Of a DNA stretch of 14,618 bases, positions 1 through 6,850 are shown piece by piece (position 1 is the stretch's first letter; the number at the start of each line of letters is the position of its first letter). This DNA is from Prevotella sp. GTDB lineage: Bacteria > Bacteroidota > Bacteroidia > Bacteroidales > Bacteroidaceae. The notes beneath the pieces are model-generated. The model was not told where the DNA came from. It ran no database searches and saw only the letters and a list, made by a program, of their open reading frames with translations. The position numbers and the translations under genes were made by a program. The DNA lies in contig DMYZ01000200.1 in the NCBI GenBank assembly GCA_003483565.1, positions 1 through 14,618 on the forward strand, given 5' to 3'.

Positions 1-642
1 GGAATTGATATTTCTCATTATCAAGGAAATATTGACTGGGATAAATTGCGCAATGCTATGATAGAAGGGACACCTCTGCGCTTTATCTTTATAAAAAGTA
101 CAGAGGGAAGCAGTAGTATGGATGAAAATTTCACTCAGAATTTTTATAACGCTCGTGAGTATGGATTCATCCGTGGGGCTTATCATTTCTGGAGTAATAA
201 GAGTAGTGCGCGCATGCAGGCTTATTATTTTCTGAATCAGGTTCACCTGACTGCGGGGGATCTTCCTCCCGTGCTTGATGTGGAACATAAGCCTGTTGAC
301 GAGGATGTGGATGATTTCCAGACAGACATTCTTACCTGGCTCCATATTGTGGAAGACAAGTATCATGTTAAACCGATTATTTACACTAACTATAGATTTA
401 AGGAACAGTATCTTAGTGCTCCTGTATTTAATGATTATCCTTATTGGATAGCCCATTATTATGTAGAAAAAGTAGAGTATAAGGGACCTTGGAAGTTCTG
501 GCAGCACACCGATGCTGGTCAGTTGCCTGGAGTTAAAGGTTATGTTGACTTTAATATTTATAATGGCAGCTTTTATGATCTTCGGCAGTTGTGCATTGGA
601 GGCAGTAATGATGATGATGATGAATTTTCTCTCGGAGAGTAA
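1..642 (+). CDS. GH25 family muramidase (lysozyme), 5' end outside window
   Basis: This is the C-terminal 213 residues of a peptidoglycan-cleaving glycoside hydrolase of family GH25, which hydrolyses the MurNAc-GlcNAc beta-1,4 bond. The frame is open from base 1, and the first residues, GIDISHYQGNIDW, match the start of the GH25 catalytic barrel, so the TTG at position 46 is internal and not a start. In window numbering the expected acidic active-site residues are present: Asp3 in GIDIS, and Asp93 and Glu95 in VLDVEH. Other family signatures are FIKSTEG (30-36), GAYHFW (59-64), a YWIAHY segment and a C-terminal WQHTD with a downstream VDFN. The protein ends in a short acidic tail (five Asp, then EFSLGE) coded by a GAT repeat. 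Any signal peptide or anchor would lie upstream. In Bacteroidales such proteins are usually exported, but that cannot be seen here. Family call is firm; its role (cell-wall turnover or inter-bacterial lysis) is inference. Confidence 0.93.
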   Translation, partial: GIDISHYQGNIDWDKLRNAMIEGTPLRFIFIKSTEGSSSMDENFTQNFYNAREYGFIRGAYHFWSNKSSARMQAYYFLNQVHLTAGDLPPVLDVEHKPVDEDVDDFQTDILTWLHIVEDKYHVKPIIYTNYRFKEQYLSAPVFNDYPYWIAHYYVEKVEYKGPWKFWQHTDAGQLPGVKGYVDFNIYNGSFYDLRQLCIGGSNDDDDEFSLGE

Positions 643-756
643 AGGTGTATTTTAAAGTAACGATTCAATCTGAATTGCTAGAACATGATCATGATTAAAT
701 TTGGTTTACATCATTGTATATTATTTGATAAGAATATTTTGATGTGGAAAATATAA

Positions 757-787
757 AAGTTCCGTAAGTAAAAAACTTGCAGAACTT
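757..787 (-). terminator. Hairpin terminating the tRNA unit
   Basis: The arms 757-769 and 775-787 can form a 13-position stem with one mismatch and one G-U pair around a 5-base A loop. It lies just downstream of tRNA-Glu on the minus strand. Read on that strand, the stem is followed by a T-rich run, as expected for a factor-independent terminator. On the plus strand the following bases are not a T-run, so it is less likely to serve the muramidase gene. Confidence 0.55.
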
Positions 788-792
788 ATTTG

Positions 793-864
793 TAGTCGGT
801 GCGAGAATCGAACTCGCATGCCAAGATTGAGAATCTTGTATCCTAACCGTTAGATGAACCGACC
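793..864 (-). tRNA. tRNA-Glu (anticodon CTC)
   Basis: A 72-nt cloverleaf on the minus strand. The acceptor is GGTCGGT with ACCGACT (G1-U72 wobble, discriminator A), the D-stem ATCT with GGAT, the anticodon stem CAAGA with TCTTG around TTCTCAA (anticodon CTC), and the T-arm GCGAG-TTCGATT-CTCGC. U13-G22, A46 and the missing base 47 agree with the augmented D-helix known as a glutamyl-tRNA synthetase identity element, which supports Glu. The 10-25 pair is A-U, where G-C is more usual. The CCA end is not encoded. It lies 38 bases after tRNA-Ser and is probably processed from the same transcript. Confidence 0.95.
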
Positions 865-902
865 GTTAGTATTTGTTTGAGATTGTCTAGCCCCGTGTTA
901 TG

Positions 903-989
903 CGGAAGGAGGGGGATTCGAACCCCCGGTACGCGTTTGCGCACGGCAGTTTAGCAAACTGCTGGTTTCAGCCACTCACCCATCCTTCC
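903..989 (-). tRNA. tRNA-Ser (anticodon GCT)
   Basis: An 87-nt class II tRNA on the minus strand. The acceptor arm is GGAAGGA with TCCTTCC and a G discriminator (base 903), the serine identity base. The anticodon stem GCAGT/ACTGC encloses TTGCTAA, giving GCT, which reads AGC and AGT codons. The long variable arm (GTGCG...CGCGTAC) and the T-arm (GGGGG, loop TTCGAAT, CCCCC) are clear. CCA is not encoded. It is the first gene of a two-tRNA unit. Confidence 0.96.
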
Positions 990-1039
990 TTTCAGGGCTC
1001 GCAAACCGAGTTTCCAAACATTGTTCTCAAATGCGAGTG

Positions 1040-1071
1040 CAAAGGTAGTGTTTTTCTTCTGTCCTTCCAAA
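1040..1071 (-). promoter_or_regulatory. Bacteroidetes-type promoter for the tRNA-Ser/tRNA-Glu unit
   Basis: Read on the minus strand there is TTTG (1071-1068), 20 bases, then TACCTTTG (1047-1040). This matches the Bacteroidetes primary-sigma consensus TTTG-N19/20-TAnnTTTG. It lies about 50 bases upstream of the first base of tRNA-Ser, leaving a short 5' leader for RNase P to remove. Confidence 0.8.
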
Positions 1072-1216
1072 TTTTTCTTTGTGTTTTTTTTATAAAAAGT
1101 TGCTTTTTCTTTGGAATAGGCTTTAAATAAGTTGTTGCACCTTATTATAATTGAATATGTCGTTTTTAGTATTGTATTTTATTTTGTTTATGCTCTCTTA
1201 TATTAGAAAATATAAC

Positions 1217-1224
1217 TATCTTTG
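1217..1224 (+). promoter_or_regulatory. -7 box for the DUF4250 gene
   Basis: TATCTTTG matches the Bacteroidetes -7 consensus TAnnTTTG and ends 23 bases before the ATG at 1248. A -33 TTTG at the usual spacing is not clear; the nearest TTTG (1183-1186) is about 30 bases upstream. The rest of 990-1247 is AT-rich and shows no gene. Confidence 0.6.
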
Positions 1225-1247
1225 TGTCTTGAATAAAAAAGATTATT

Positions 1248-1457
1248 ATGGATTTTTTACCTAAAGACCCCGCAATTTTAGTATCGAGTGTAAATATGTT
1301 TCTGAGGGATGAAGAATTTGATTCTTTAGAATCGCTTTGTTATTGTTATAATCGTAATCCGAACGAATTAAAGGCTTATCTTTTGAAAAATGGATACATA
1401 TATAGTGATGAACAGAAACAATTCCGTCCTGTTGGGTTTGACAAACAGAATGTTTGA
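1248..1457 (+). CDS. DUF4250 small protein
   Basis: A 69-residue protein. Its opening, LPKDPAILVSSVNMFLRDEEFDSLESLC, followed by NPNELKAYLLKNGYIYSDEQKQF, resembles the DUF4250 family: short proteins found in anaerobic Firmicutes and Bacteroidetes with a Pro-Lys-Asp-Pro start and a helical DNA-binding-like core. The function of this family is not known to me. Length is normal for the family. There is no signal peptide or membrane segment, so it should be cytosolic. The ATG at 1248 is supported by the -7 box just upstream and by the family start. Only 46 bases separate it from the S9 peptidase gene, and a shared transcript is possible. The two Cys residues (CYC, positions 31-33) are notable in so small a protein, but they do not form an obvious metal motif. 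Confidence 0.8.
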   Translation: MDFLPKDPAILVSSVNMFLRDEEFDSLESLCYCYNRNPNELKAYLLKNGYIYSDEQKQFRPVGFDKQNV

Positions 1458-1503
1458 ATAAAATTTTATACATAATTTTCGTAGTCTTAAAATGTAAGAA
1501 GAT

Positions 1504-3546
1504 ATGGATCAAAAAAAAATGATTATGGCTATCGCTCTTGCCTGTTGTCTGCCTGGAATGGCACAGAAAAGAGCCTTTAATATTGAGGACATTTATCGTA
1601 TTAAATCTGCATACGGTCCTGTTGTGTCGCCTGCAGGGGAATTGGCTTATACCTTAAGTTGTTCTAATCTGAAGGTACAAAAGTATATCTCTAATATCTA
1701 TATTAACGGACAGATCTTCATTGCTGACAGTATGAGCTCCTCTCCTATATGGAGTAGGGATGCAAAATCTTTATTCTATACGTCTGATAAAAGTGGTACT
1801 CCTCAGATTTATAGAAAGGATATTTGTACGAATAAAGTGGAAAAACTTACTGATTATAAGCTTGGTGTGCAAGGTGCAGTTGTTTCCCCTGACAATAACC
1901 TTATTGCTTTTGCTGCAGAGGTACTGCCAAATATCGTAGATATAGATGGCTCCGCAAATAAAAAAGCGAATGAATTGAAGGCTGCAAATCCTGTTCAGGC
2001 ACATATTACAGATCATCTGCTCTATCGGCACTGGACGCAATATCAGGATAGACATTATTGGCACATTATTATTTATAATATAGTTGATAAAACTTATACA
2101 GATGTGACACCTGGAAACTTTCATTCTCCTGTTTTCTCTCCGTCCGGTCCTGATGGTTTTGTGTTTTCTCCAGACTCCAGAGAACTTTGTTATATGAGCA
2201 ATCATACAGAGCATCCGGAAGCAAATACTAATTGTGATTTATGGATAGTACCAGTTGCCGGTGGAGTAGCTAAAGACATTACAGAAGAGAATGCGGCATG
2301 GGATGGTAGCCCGCAGTATTCTCCTGATGGGCGCTATATAGCTTACCGTATGCAGAAGGTTCCTGGATATGAAAGTGATCGTTTTCGTTTGGCACTTTAT
2401 GATCGTAAAACGGGAAAGAAGTCTATCTTAACGGAAAATTTTGATAACTGGGTTGATAATTATAAGTGGGCAGAGAATTCCAAGAGCATCTATTTCCTTG
2501 GTGAGGTGCGTGGTGCAGAGCCTCTGTATACTGTAAATATAAAAAACAAAAAAATTGTGCAGCTTATCGCTGACCGGGCTATTGGTAGTTTCGATGTTGA
2601 CAAGCGTGGGACTGTTTTTTATACCTATTCTACTACGGGCAAACCTTCTGCTATTTATAAGATGCAAAAGGGTAAGGAAATACAAATTACGCATTATAAT
2701 GATGCTTTGGAGGCAGAAGTTGATCTTCGACCGTCAGAGGCAATGTGGATAAAGGGTGCGAAGGGTGATTCTGTCGAATTTTTTATTGTGAAACCCCATG
2801 GTTTTGATCCTTCCAAGAAATATCCGCTGATTATTAATGTACATGGAGGTCCGCAGATGCAATGGATGAATTCCTTTCGTGCAGACTGGCAAGTTTATCC
2901 AGGTGCAGGATATGTTGTAGCTTATCCTAATCCTCATGGATCGACAGGATACGGTCAACGTTTTACCCGTGATATTAGTGGTAACTGGGGGAGCTATCCT
3001 TATCAAGATGTAATGAAAATGACAGATAAACTTGCTTCCTTAAACTATGTTGACAGTACGCGTATGGGGGCAATGGGATGGAGCTATGGAGGCTATTTTA
3101 TGAACTGGCTACAGGCTAAGACAAAACGTTTTAAATGCCTGGCTTCTATGATGGGACTTTATGATTTAAAATCAATGTGGGGAGCTACTGAAGAACTTTG
3201 GTTCCCAGATTTTGATCTTCAAGGACAACCTTGGAATTCTGATTGCTATAAGAAGTGGAGCCCTTCAGAATATGCAAGGAATTTTGCTACTCCAACTTTG
3301 ATTATTACAGGAGAACGTGATTATCGTGTACCTTATACACAGAGTCTGCAATATTTTACAACCCTTCAGACTCTCGGTATCCCCAGCCGCCTTATTGTAT
3401 TGAAAAATGACGGGCATTGGCCTTCTGGTCTTTCTTCAATGCCACTTTATTATAATGCACATTTGGAATGGTTCCACAAATATCTCGGAGGTGATCCTGC
3501 ACCTTGGGATTCTGAAAAACTTGTAAGTGGAGAAGAAAAATATTAA
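1504..3546 (+). CDS. Secreted S9-family dipeptidyl-peptidase (DPP5-like)
   Basis: A 680-residue serine exopeptidase of the prolyl-oligopeptidase clan, predicted to release dipeptides from peptides in the periplasm. Residues 1-20 form a signal peptide (basic start, hydrophobic core, GMA before Gln21). A beta-propeller of repeated blades with SPDG/SPDS turns covers roughly 25-410, and an alpha/beta-hydrolase domain covers roughly 430-680. The catalytic triad is visible: Ser527 in GWSYGGYF, Asp606 in GERDYRVP and His638 in NDGHWP. HGGP begins at His447 (oxyanion region). Length and triad spacing agree with the Porphyromonas-type DPP5 group, which takes hydrophobic P1 residues; that specificity is inferred. 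Asaccharolytic growth on peptides is the usual context. No perfect -7 box precedes it (best is TAATTTTC at 1473-1480), so it may rely on the DUF4250 promoter. Its stop codon lies inside the palindromic terminator. Confidence 0.92.
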   Translation: MDQKKMIMAIALACCLPGMAQKRAFNIEDIYRIKSAYGPVVSPAGELAYTLSCSNLKVQKYISNIYINGQIFIADSMSSSPIWSRDAKSLFYTSDKSGTPQIYRKDICTNKVEKLTDYKLGVQGAVVSPDNNLIAFAAEVLPNIVDIDGSANKKANELKAANPVQAHITDHLLYRHWTQYQDRHYWHIIIYNIVDKTYTDVTPGNFHSPVFSPSGPDGFVFSPDSRELCYMSNHTEHPEANTNCDLWIVPVAGGVAKDITEENAAWDGSPQYSPDGRYIAYRMQKVPGYESDRFRLALYDRKTGKKSILTENFDNWVDNYKWAENSKSIYFLGEVRGAEPLYTVNIKNKKIVQLIADRAIGSFDVDKRGTVFYTYSTTGKPSAIYKMQKGKEIQITHYNDALEAEVDLRPSEAMWIKGAKGDSVEFFIVKPHGFDPSKKYPLIINVHGGPQMQWMNSFRADWQVYPGAGYVVAYPNPHGSTGYGQRFTRDISGNWGSYPYQDVMKMTDKLASLNYVDSTRMGAMGWSYGGYFMNWLQAKTKRFKCLASMMGLYDLKSMWGATEELWFPDFDLQGQPWNSDCYKKWSPSEYARNFATPTLIITGERDYRVPYTQSLQYFTTLQTLGIPSRLIVLKNDGHWPSGLSSMPLYYNAHLEWFHKYLGGDPAPWDSEKLVSGEEKY

Positions 3547-3596
3547 ATTAAAACAAAACCTGTCGCAAATTTGCGACAGGTTTTGTTTTAATTTAA
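3543..3596. terminator. 54-bp perfect palindrome, bidirectional terminator
   Basis: Every base from 3543 to 3596 pairs with its mirror (centre between 3569 and 3570), giving two 27-base arms with no built-in loop. The GC-rich core CCTGTCGCAAA/TTTGCGACAGG is flanked by A-rich and T-rich segments, so each strand has a stem followed by a T-run. It sits between convergent genes: it contains the TAA of the S9 peptidase (3544-3546) and ends 7 bases before the stop of the minus-strand gene. That placement fits a shared intrinsic terminator. Confidence 0.9.
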
Positions 3597-3603
3597 GTTC
3601 ATC

Positions 3604-4458
3604 TTAATAATTAGTATCGTCTTCATCATCTACAACGTCTTCAGCTTCAAGGCTGAGGTCATCAGGTGTTTCGTCAAAGTTAGTACGGTAACTTTCTTCA
3701 GTAAGTTTGTCGTCATCAAAAACATCTTCTTCCTCCTCTTCTTCCTCCTCCTCGTTGTAACTGTCTTCAGGCTCTGCTATTCCCTCATCTTCCTCTTCAT
3801 TTTCGTTTTCAGGTTCTGGCTCCATCCCTTTACGGTCAAGTTCTTCTTCATCCTCAAATTTTAAATGCTGCTTTTCTATTTCAGGTTTTTCCTTGGCAAA
3901 GATAGCTTCTGTCCATGTGCCCTTCGGAATTTCGAGAACTTCATAACCATCAGAAACTTTTTTTTCATACATACCGCCAGCTTTGTGCAGACGATCGGAT
4001 GGAAGAGTGGTTACACTGATATGAAAACCATTTTCGATAATATCTTGAATGCTTTGGGACAGGCTTTCCCATCCTCCTCCAAAGTTTCGGTTGATAACTT
4101 CCAATAGTTTAGTTGCGCTGATATGCCGGATATTTTCGTAAGTAAGGTCTGTGACGCGCATGATAGGTTTCTTTTTAACTGCCCATTTTGAATGATCTTT
4201 AGAAGCATCAAGACGGAGATAACCTACCTTGAACCCACGCTGTTCATATTTCTTTATGATTTCAGGTTTGTCAATTTTAATCTCTTCAATATCAAATGCA
4301 CTGCGGATGATATTGATATATACATTTTGGTTGTCACGAAGGTCGGCCTCTTTTTCAGCTGCCTCCCAAAGGCGGAAAACATCGTTCTCTTGTATATCCC
4401 AAACATTGCTCTTGGTGAGAGTTTTGAGTGATAGAGCTTTCTTTTCTTTCATAATCAT
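3604..4458 (-). CDS. Unrecognised protein with acidic C-terminal tail
   Basis: A 284-residue protein that I cannot assign to a family. Residues 1-200 are mixed charge and look folded, with Lys-rich stretches (KKYEQRG, WAVKKKP), a GGGWESLSQSIQDIIENGF segment (127-145) and an EVLEIPKGTWTEAIFAKEKP segment (173-192). Residues 202-284 are a disordered-looking tail in which more than half of the residues are Asp or Glu, including nine Glu in a row (236-244). There is no signal peptide or membrane segment, so it is probably cytosolic. The start could be Met1 (4458) or Met3 (4452); both lie just after a good promoter, with a very short leader. It is monocistronic and convergent with the S9 peptidase gene. 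Acidic tails of this kind occur in histone/nucleic-acid mimics and in chaperone-like proteins, but no function can be claimed. Codon use resembles its neighbours. Confidence 0.8.
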   Translation of the reverse strand: MIMKEKKALSLKTLTKSNVWDIQENDVFRLWEAAEKEADLRDNQNVYINIIRSAFDIEEIKIDKPEIIKKYEQRGFKVGYLRLDASKDHSKWAVKKKPIMRVTDLTYENIRHISATKLLEVINRNFGGGWESLSQSIQDIIENGFHISVTTLPSDRLHKAGGMYEKKVSDGYEVLEIPKGTWTEAIFAKEKPEIEKQHLKFEDEEELDRKGMEPEPENENEEEDEGIAEPEDSYNEEEEEEEEEDVFDDDKLTEESYRTNFDETPDDLSLEAEDVVDDEDDTNY

Positions 4459-4472
4459 GTTCTAGTTTTGTG

Positions 4473-4504
4473 CAAAAGTAAATACTAAATCTATAAAATC
4501 CAAA
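4473..4504 (-). promoter_or_regulatory. Promoter of the acidic-tail protein gene
   Basis: On the minus strand TTTG (4504-4501), 20 bases, then TACTTTTG (4480-4473) match the Bacteroidetes consensus in both boxes and spacing. The box ends 14 bases before the ATG at 4458, implying a leader of only about ten bases. Confidence 0.8.
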
Positions 4505-4574
4505 TTTTGAAGCAAAAAAATTAAGTAACATAAAAAATCTGCGTTTGTGTATTCTACTTCTATATTCTTTTTCG

Positions 4575-4582
4575 TATCTTTG
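4575..4582 (+). promoter_or_regulatory. -7 box of the rarA operon, close to the start codon
   Basis: TATCTTTG matches TAnnTTTG. It ends only 6 bases before the rarA ATG at 4589, so transcription should begin at or within a few bases of the start codon. The nearest TTTG upstream (4544-4547) is 27 bases away, longer than usual. This box rules out the upstream GTG at 4547 as the translation start. Confidence 0.7.
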
Positions 4583-4588
4583 CATGAT

Positions 4589-5863
4589 ATGAGTGAACCT
4601 TTAGCTGAAAGAATGAGACCTCGGACACTAGATGATTATGTTGGACAGAAGCATTTAGTAGGTGAGGGTGCTGTGCTGCGTAAAATGATAGACGCAGGAC
4701 ATATACCTTCTTTTATTCTTTGGGGACCTCCTGGAGTAGGAAAGACGACGCTAGCAAATATTATTGCCAATAAGTTGAATACACCTTTTTATACGTTAAG
4801 TGCAGTGACTAGTGGTGTAAAGGATGTGAGAGAAGTTATTGAAAGAGCAAGTCAAAATCGTTTTTTCGATTCGCCGTCACCTATTCTTTTTATTGATGAG
4901 ATCCATCGTTTCTCTAAATCACAGCAGGATTCATTGCTTGGGGCTGTAGAGAAGGGCACAGTTACTCTTATTGGAGCTACGACAGAGAATCCTTCTTTTG
5001 AGGTAATTCGACCACTCTTGTCTCGTTGCCAGTTGTATGTATTGAAAAGTTTGGGTAAGGATGATTTGCTTGATCTTTTGCATCGTGCGATAACACAGGA
5101 TGTGGAATTAAAAAATTATCATATTGTGTTACAGGATACTGGAGCTATTCTTCGATATAGTGGTGGAGATGCCCGCAAACTTCTTAATATTCTTGAATTA
5201 GTTGTGGATGCAGCGGAAAATAAAGAGATCACTATTACCGATAAAATAGTGGAAGAACGCTTGCAGCAGAATCCGCTAGCATATGATAAAAAGGGAGACA
5301 TGCACTATGATATTATTTCAGCTTTCATTAAAAGTATCCGTGGAAGTGATCCTGATGCTGCACTTTATTGGCTGGCTCGAATGATAGAAGGTGGAGAAGA
5401 TCCCCAGTTTATTGCTCGAAGGTTAATTATCAGTGCAAGTGAGGATATAGGTCTTGCTAATCCGAATGCATTGCTTCTTGCCAATGCTGCTTTTGATGCA
5501 GTGATGAAAATAGGGTGGCCGGAAGGGCGAATTCCTTTAGCTGAAGCTACAATATATTTAGCGACGAGCCCAAAGAGCAATTCAGCTTATAATGGTATTA
5601 ATGATGCTCTTGACTTTGTAAAGCAGACGGGTAATCTGCCTGTTCCATTACCGATAAGGAATGCACCGACAAGTCTGATGGCAGAATTAGGCTATCATGA
5701 TGGTTATAAATATCCTCATGACTATCCAGGCCATTTTATTGAACAGCAGTATTTGCCAGATAAGGTTAAGGAGAAAAGAATATGGCATGCTCAGCATTCT
5801 GTGCAAGAAGAAAAAATATATCAGTGGATGAAAAGCTGCTGGGGTAAAAGATATGAAAATTAG
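4589..5863 (+). CDS. rarA: Replication-associated recombination protein A (RarA/MgsA AAA+ ATPase)
   Basis: A 424-residue clamp-loader-like AAA+ ATPase that acts at stalled replication forks and single-strand gaps. I start it at ATG 4589 (MSEPLAERMRPRTLDDYVGQ), the family's conserved opening; a reading frame from GTG 4547 adds 14 unconserved residues and lies upstream of the promoter box. Walker A is GPPGVGKT (46-53), Walker B FIDEIH (101-106), sensor 1 TTEN (131-134) and the arginine finger Arg146 in LLSRC. The C-terminal tetramerisation region ends with the family signature around MAELGYHDGYKYPHDYPGHF and QQYLPD. Length is normal. It is first in a tight three-gene unit; the next gene begins 18 bases after its stop. 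The neighbours are metabolic and transport genes, so co-transcription need not mean a shared pathway. Confidence 0.96.
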   Translation: MSEPLAERMRPRTLDDYVGQKHLVGEGAVLRKMIDAGHIPSFILWGPPGVGKTTLANIIANKLNTPFYTLSAVTSGVKDVREVIERASQNRFFDSPSPILFIDEIHRFSKSQQDSLLGAVEKGTVTLIGATTENPSFEVIRPLLSRCQLYVLKSLGKDDLLDLLHRAITQDVELKNYHIVLQDTGAILRYSGGDARKLLNILELVVDAAENKEITITDKIVEERLQQNPLAYDKKGDMHYDIISAFIKSIRGSDPDAALYWLARMIEGGEDPQFIARRLIISASEDIGLANPNALLLANAAFDAVMKIGWPEGRIPLAEATIYLATSPKSNSAYNGINDALDFVKQTGNLPVPLPIRNAPTSLMAELGYHDGYKYPHDYPGHFIEQQYLPDKVKEKRIWHAQHSVQEEKIYQWMKSCWGKRYEN

Positions 5864-5881
5864 GATATAAACAATTTAGGT

Positions 5882-6838
5882 ATGAAAATCGTAATTTTAG
5901 ATGGATATACAACGAATCCTGGAGATTTAAGCTGGGATGAATTGAAAGAGTATGGTGACTTAACTGTGTATTCAAGAACATCTCAAGAGGATATTGTTGA
6001 GCGTGCAAAGGATGCAGACATAGTATTAACTAATAAGGTTGTTCTCGATGCCGGAAAACTTCATCAATTGACAAAACTAAAATATATAGGAGTGCTGGGC
6101 ACGGGGTATAATGTTGTTGATATAAAGCAAGCTAATGAGGATAATGTTATAGTAACAAATATTCCCGGATATAGTATGGATAGTGTGGCTCAAATGACTT
6201 TTGCCTTAATATTGAATATGACTAACCGTGTAGCTCACTATGCAAATAAAAACAGGATGGGCCGTTGGAGTAATGATCAGGATTTTTGCTATTGGGATAC
6301 CTCTTTGCATGAACTTGCTGGTAAGGTTCTTGGTGTTGTTGGTCTTGGACATATAGGACAAAAGGTTGCTCATTTGGCTCTTGACTTTGGTATGGATGTT
6401 TTTGCTTATACGAGTAAAAATTCAGCAGACCTGCCTGATGGAATTCGTAAAACAACACTTGACGGTCTCTTTGCAGCGAGCGATATTCTTACTTTGCATT
6501 GTCCACTGACAAAAAATACCGCAGAACTTATTAACAGAGACAGTCTTGCTAAGATGAAGGATGGATCAATTCTTATTAATACTAGTCGTGGTCCATTGAT
6601 TAATGAGATTGATGTAGCAGAAGCCTTAAAGAGTGGAAAACTTCTTTATTATGGTGCTGACGTGATGTGTCAGGAACCACCAGCTGCTGATAATCCTTTG
6701 CTTCTACAGAAAAATGCGTTTATTACTCCTCATATTGCATGGGCGACTTTTGAAGCTCGGATGAGGCTTATTGAAATTTGTGTGTCCAATGTAAAAGCTT
6801 TTGTGGAGGGCACACCTATTAATGTGGTTAATCAATAA
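5882..6838 (+). CDS. D-2-hydroxyacid dehydrogenase (glycerate dehydrogenase/hydroxypyruvate reductase type)
   Basis: A 318-residue cytosolic NAD(P)H-dependent oxidoreductase that interconverts 2-keto acids and D-2-hydroxy acids. The Rossmann motif GLGHIG is at 154-159 and follows a conserved ELAGKVLGVVG. The catalytic set is complete: Arg236 (NTSRGPL), Glu265 (CQEPP) and His284 (TPHIAWAT). The substrate-loop region VLGTGYNVVD (71-80) and the PHIAWAT form match the hydroxypyruvate reductase/glycerate dehydrogenase branch more than lactate or phosphoglycerate dehydrogenases, and no ACT domain is present, so SerA is unlikely. Substrate choice remains inference. The gene is 18 bases after rarA and 12 bases before the UPF0126 gene, with no promoter box between, so it is read as the middle gene of one operon. 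Confidence 0.9.
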   Translation: MKIVILDGYTTNPGDLSWDELKEYGDLTVYSRTSQEDIVERAKDADIVLTNKVVLDAGKLHQLTKLKYIGVLGTGYNVVDIKQANEDNVIVTNIPGYSMDSVAQMTFALILNMTNRVAHYANKNRMGRWSNDQDFCYWDTSLHELAGKVLGVVGLGHIGQKVAHLALDFGMDVFAYTSKNSADLPDGIRKTTLDGLFAASDILTLHCPLTKNTAELINRDSLAKMKDGSILINTSRGPLINEIDVAEALKSGKLLYYGADVMCQEPPAADNPLLLQKNAFITPHIAWATFEARMRLIEICVSNVKAFVEGTPINVVNQ

Positions 6839-6850
6839 AGGAAAGAGACA

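Noticed and set aside
46..48. TTG as the start codon of the muramidase
   Set aside because: The frame is open to base 1 and the 15 residues before it form the conserved GH25 opening with the first catalytic Asp.
685..694. 10-bp palindrome CATGATCATG downstream of the muramidase gene
   Set aside because: Too short, with no T-run after it and no promoter nearby; not supported as a terminator or operator.
900..1130. A 76-codon plus-strand open frame
   Set aside because: It runs across the tRNA-Ser gene in antisense and into its promoter region. The peptide has no recognisable pattern.
1458..1469. 12-bp palindrome ATAAAATTTTAT after the DUF4250 stop
   Set aside because: It is made only of A and T in an AT-rich gap and would form a very weak stem; chance is a sufficient explanation.
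1771..2214. 147-codon minus-strand open frame inside the S9 peptidase gene
   Set aside because: It is antisense to the peptidase coding sequence, with no motif or promoter; a shadow frame.
4547..4588. GTG start giving rarA a 14-residue N-terminal extension
   Set aside because: The extension covers the -7 promoter box and is unlike RarA family N-termini, which begin at MSEPLAERMRP.
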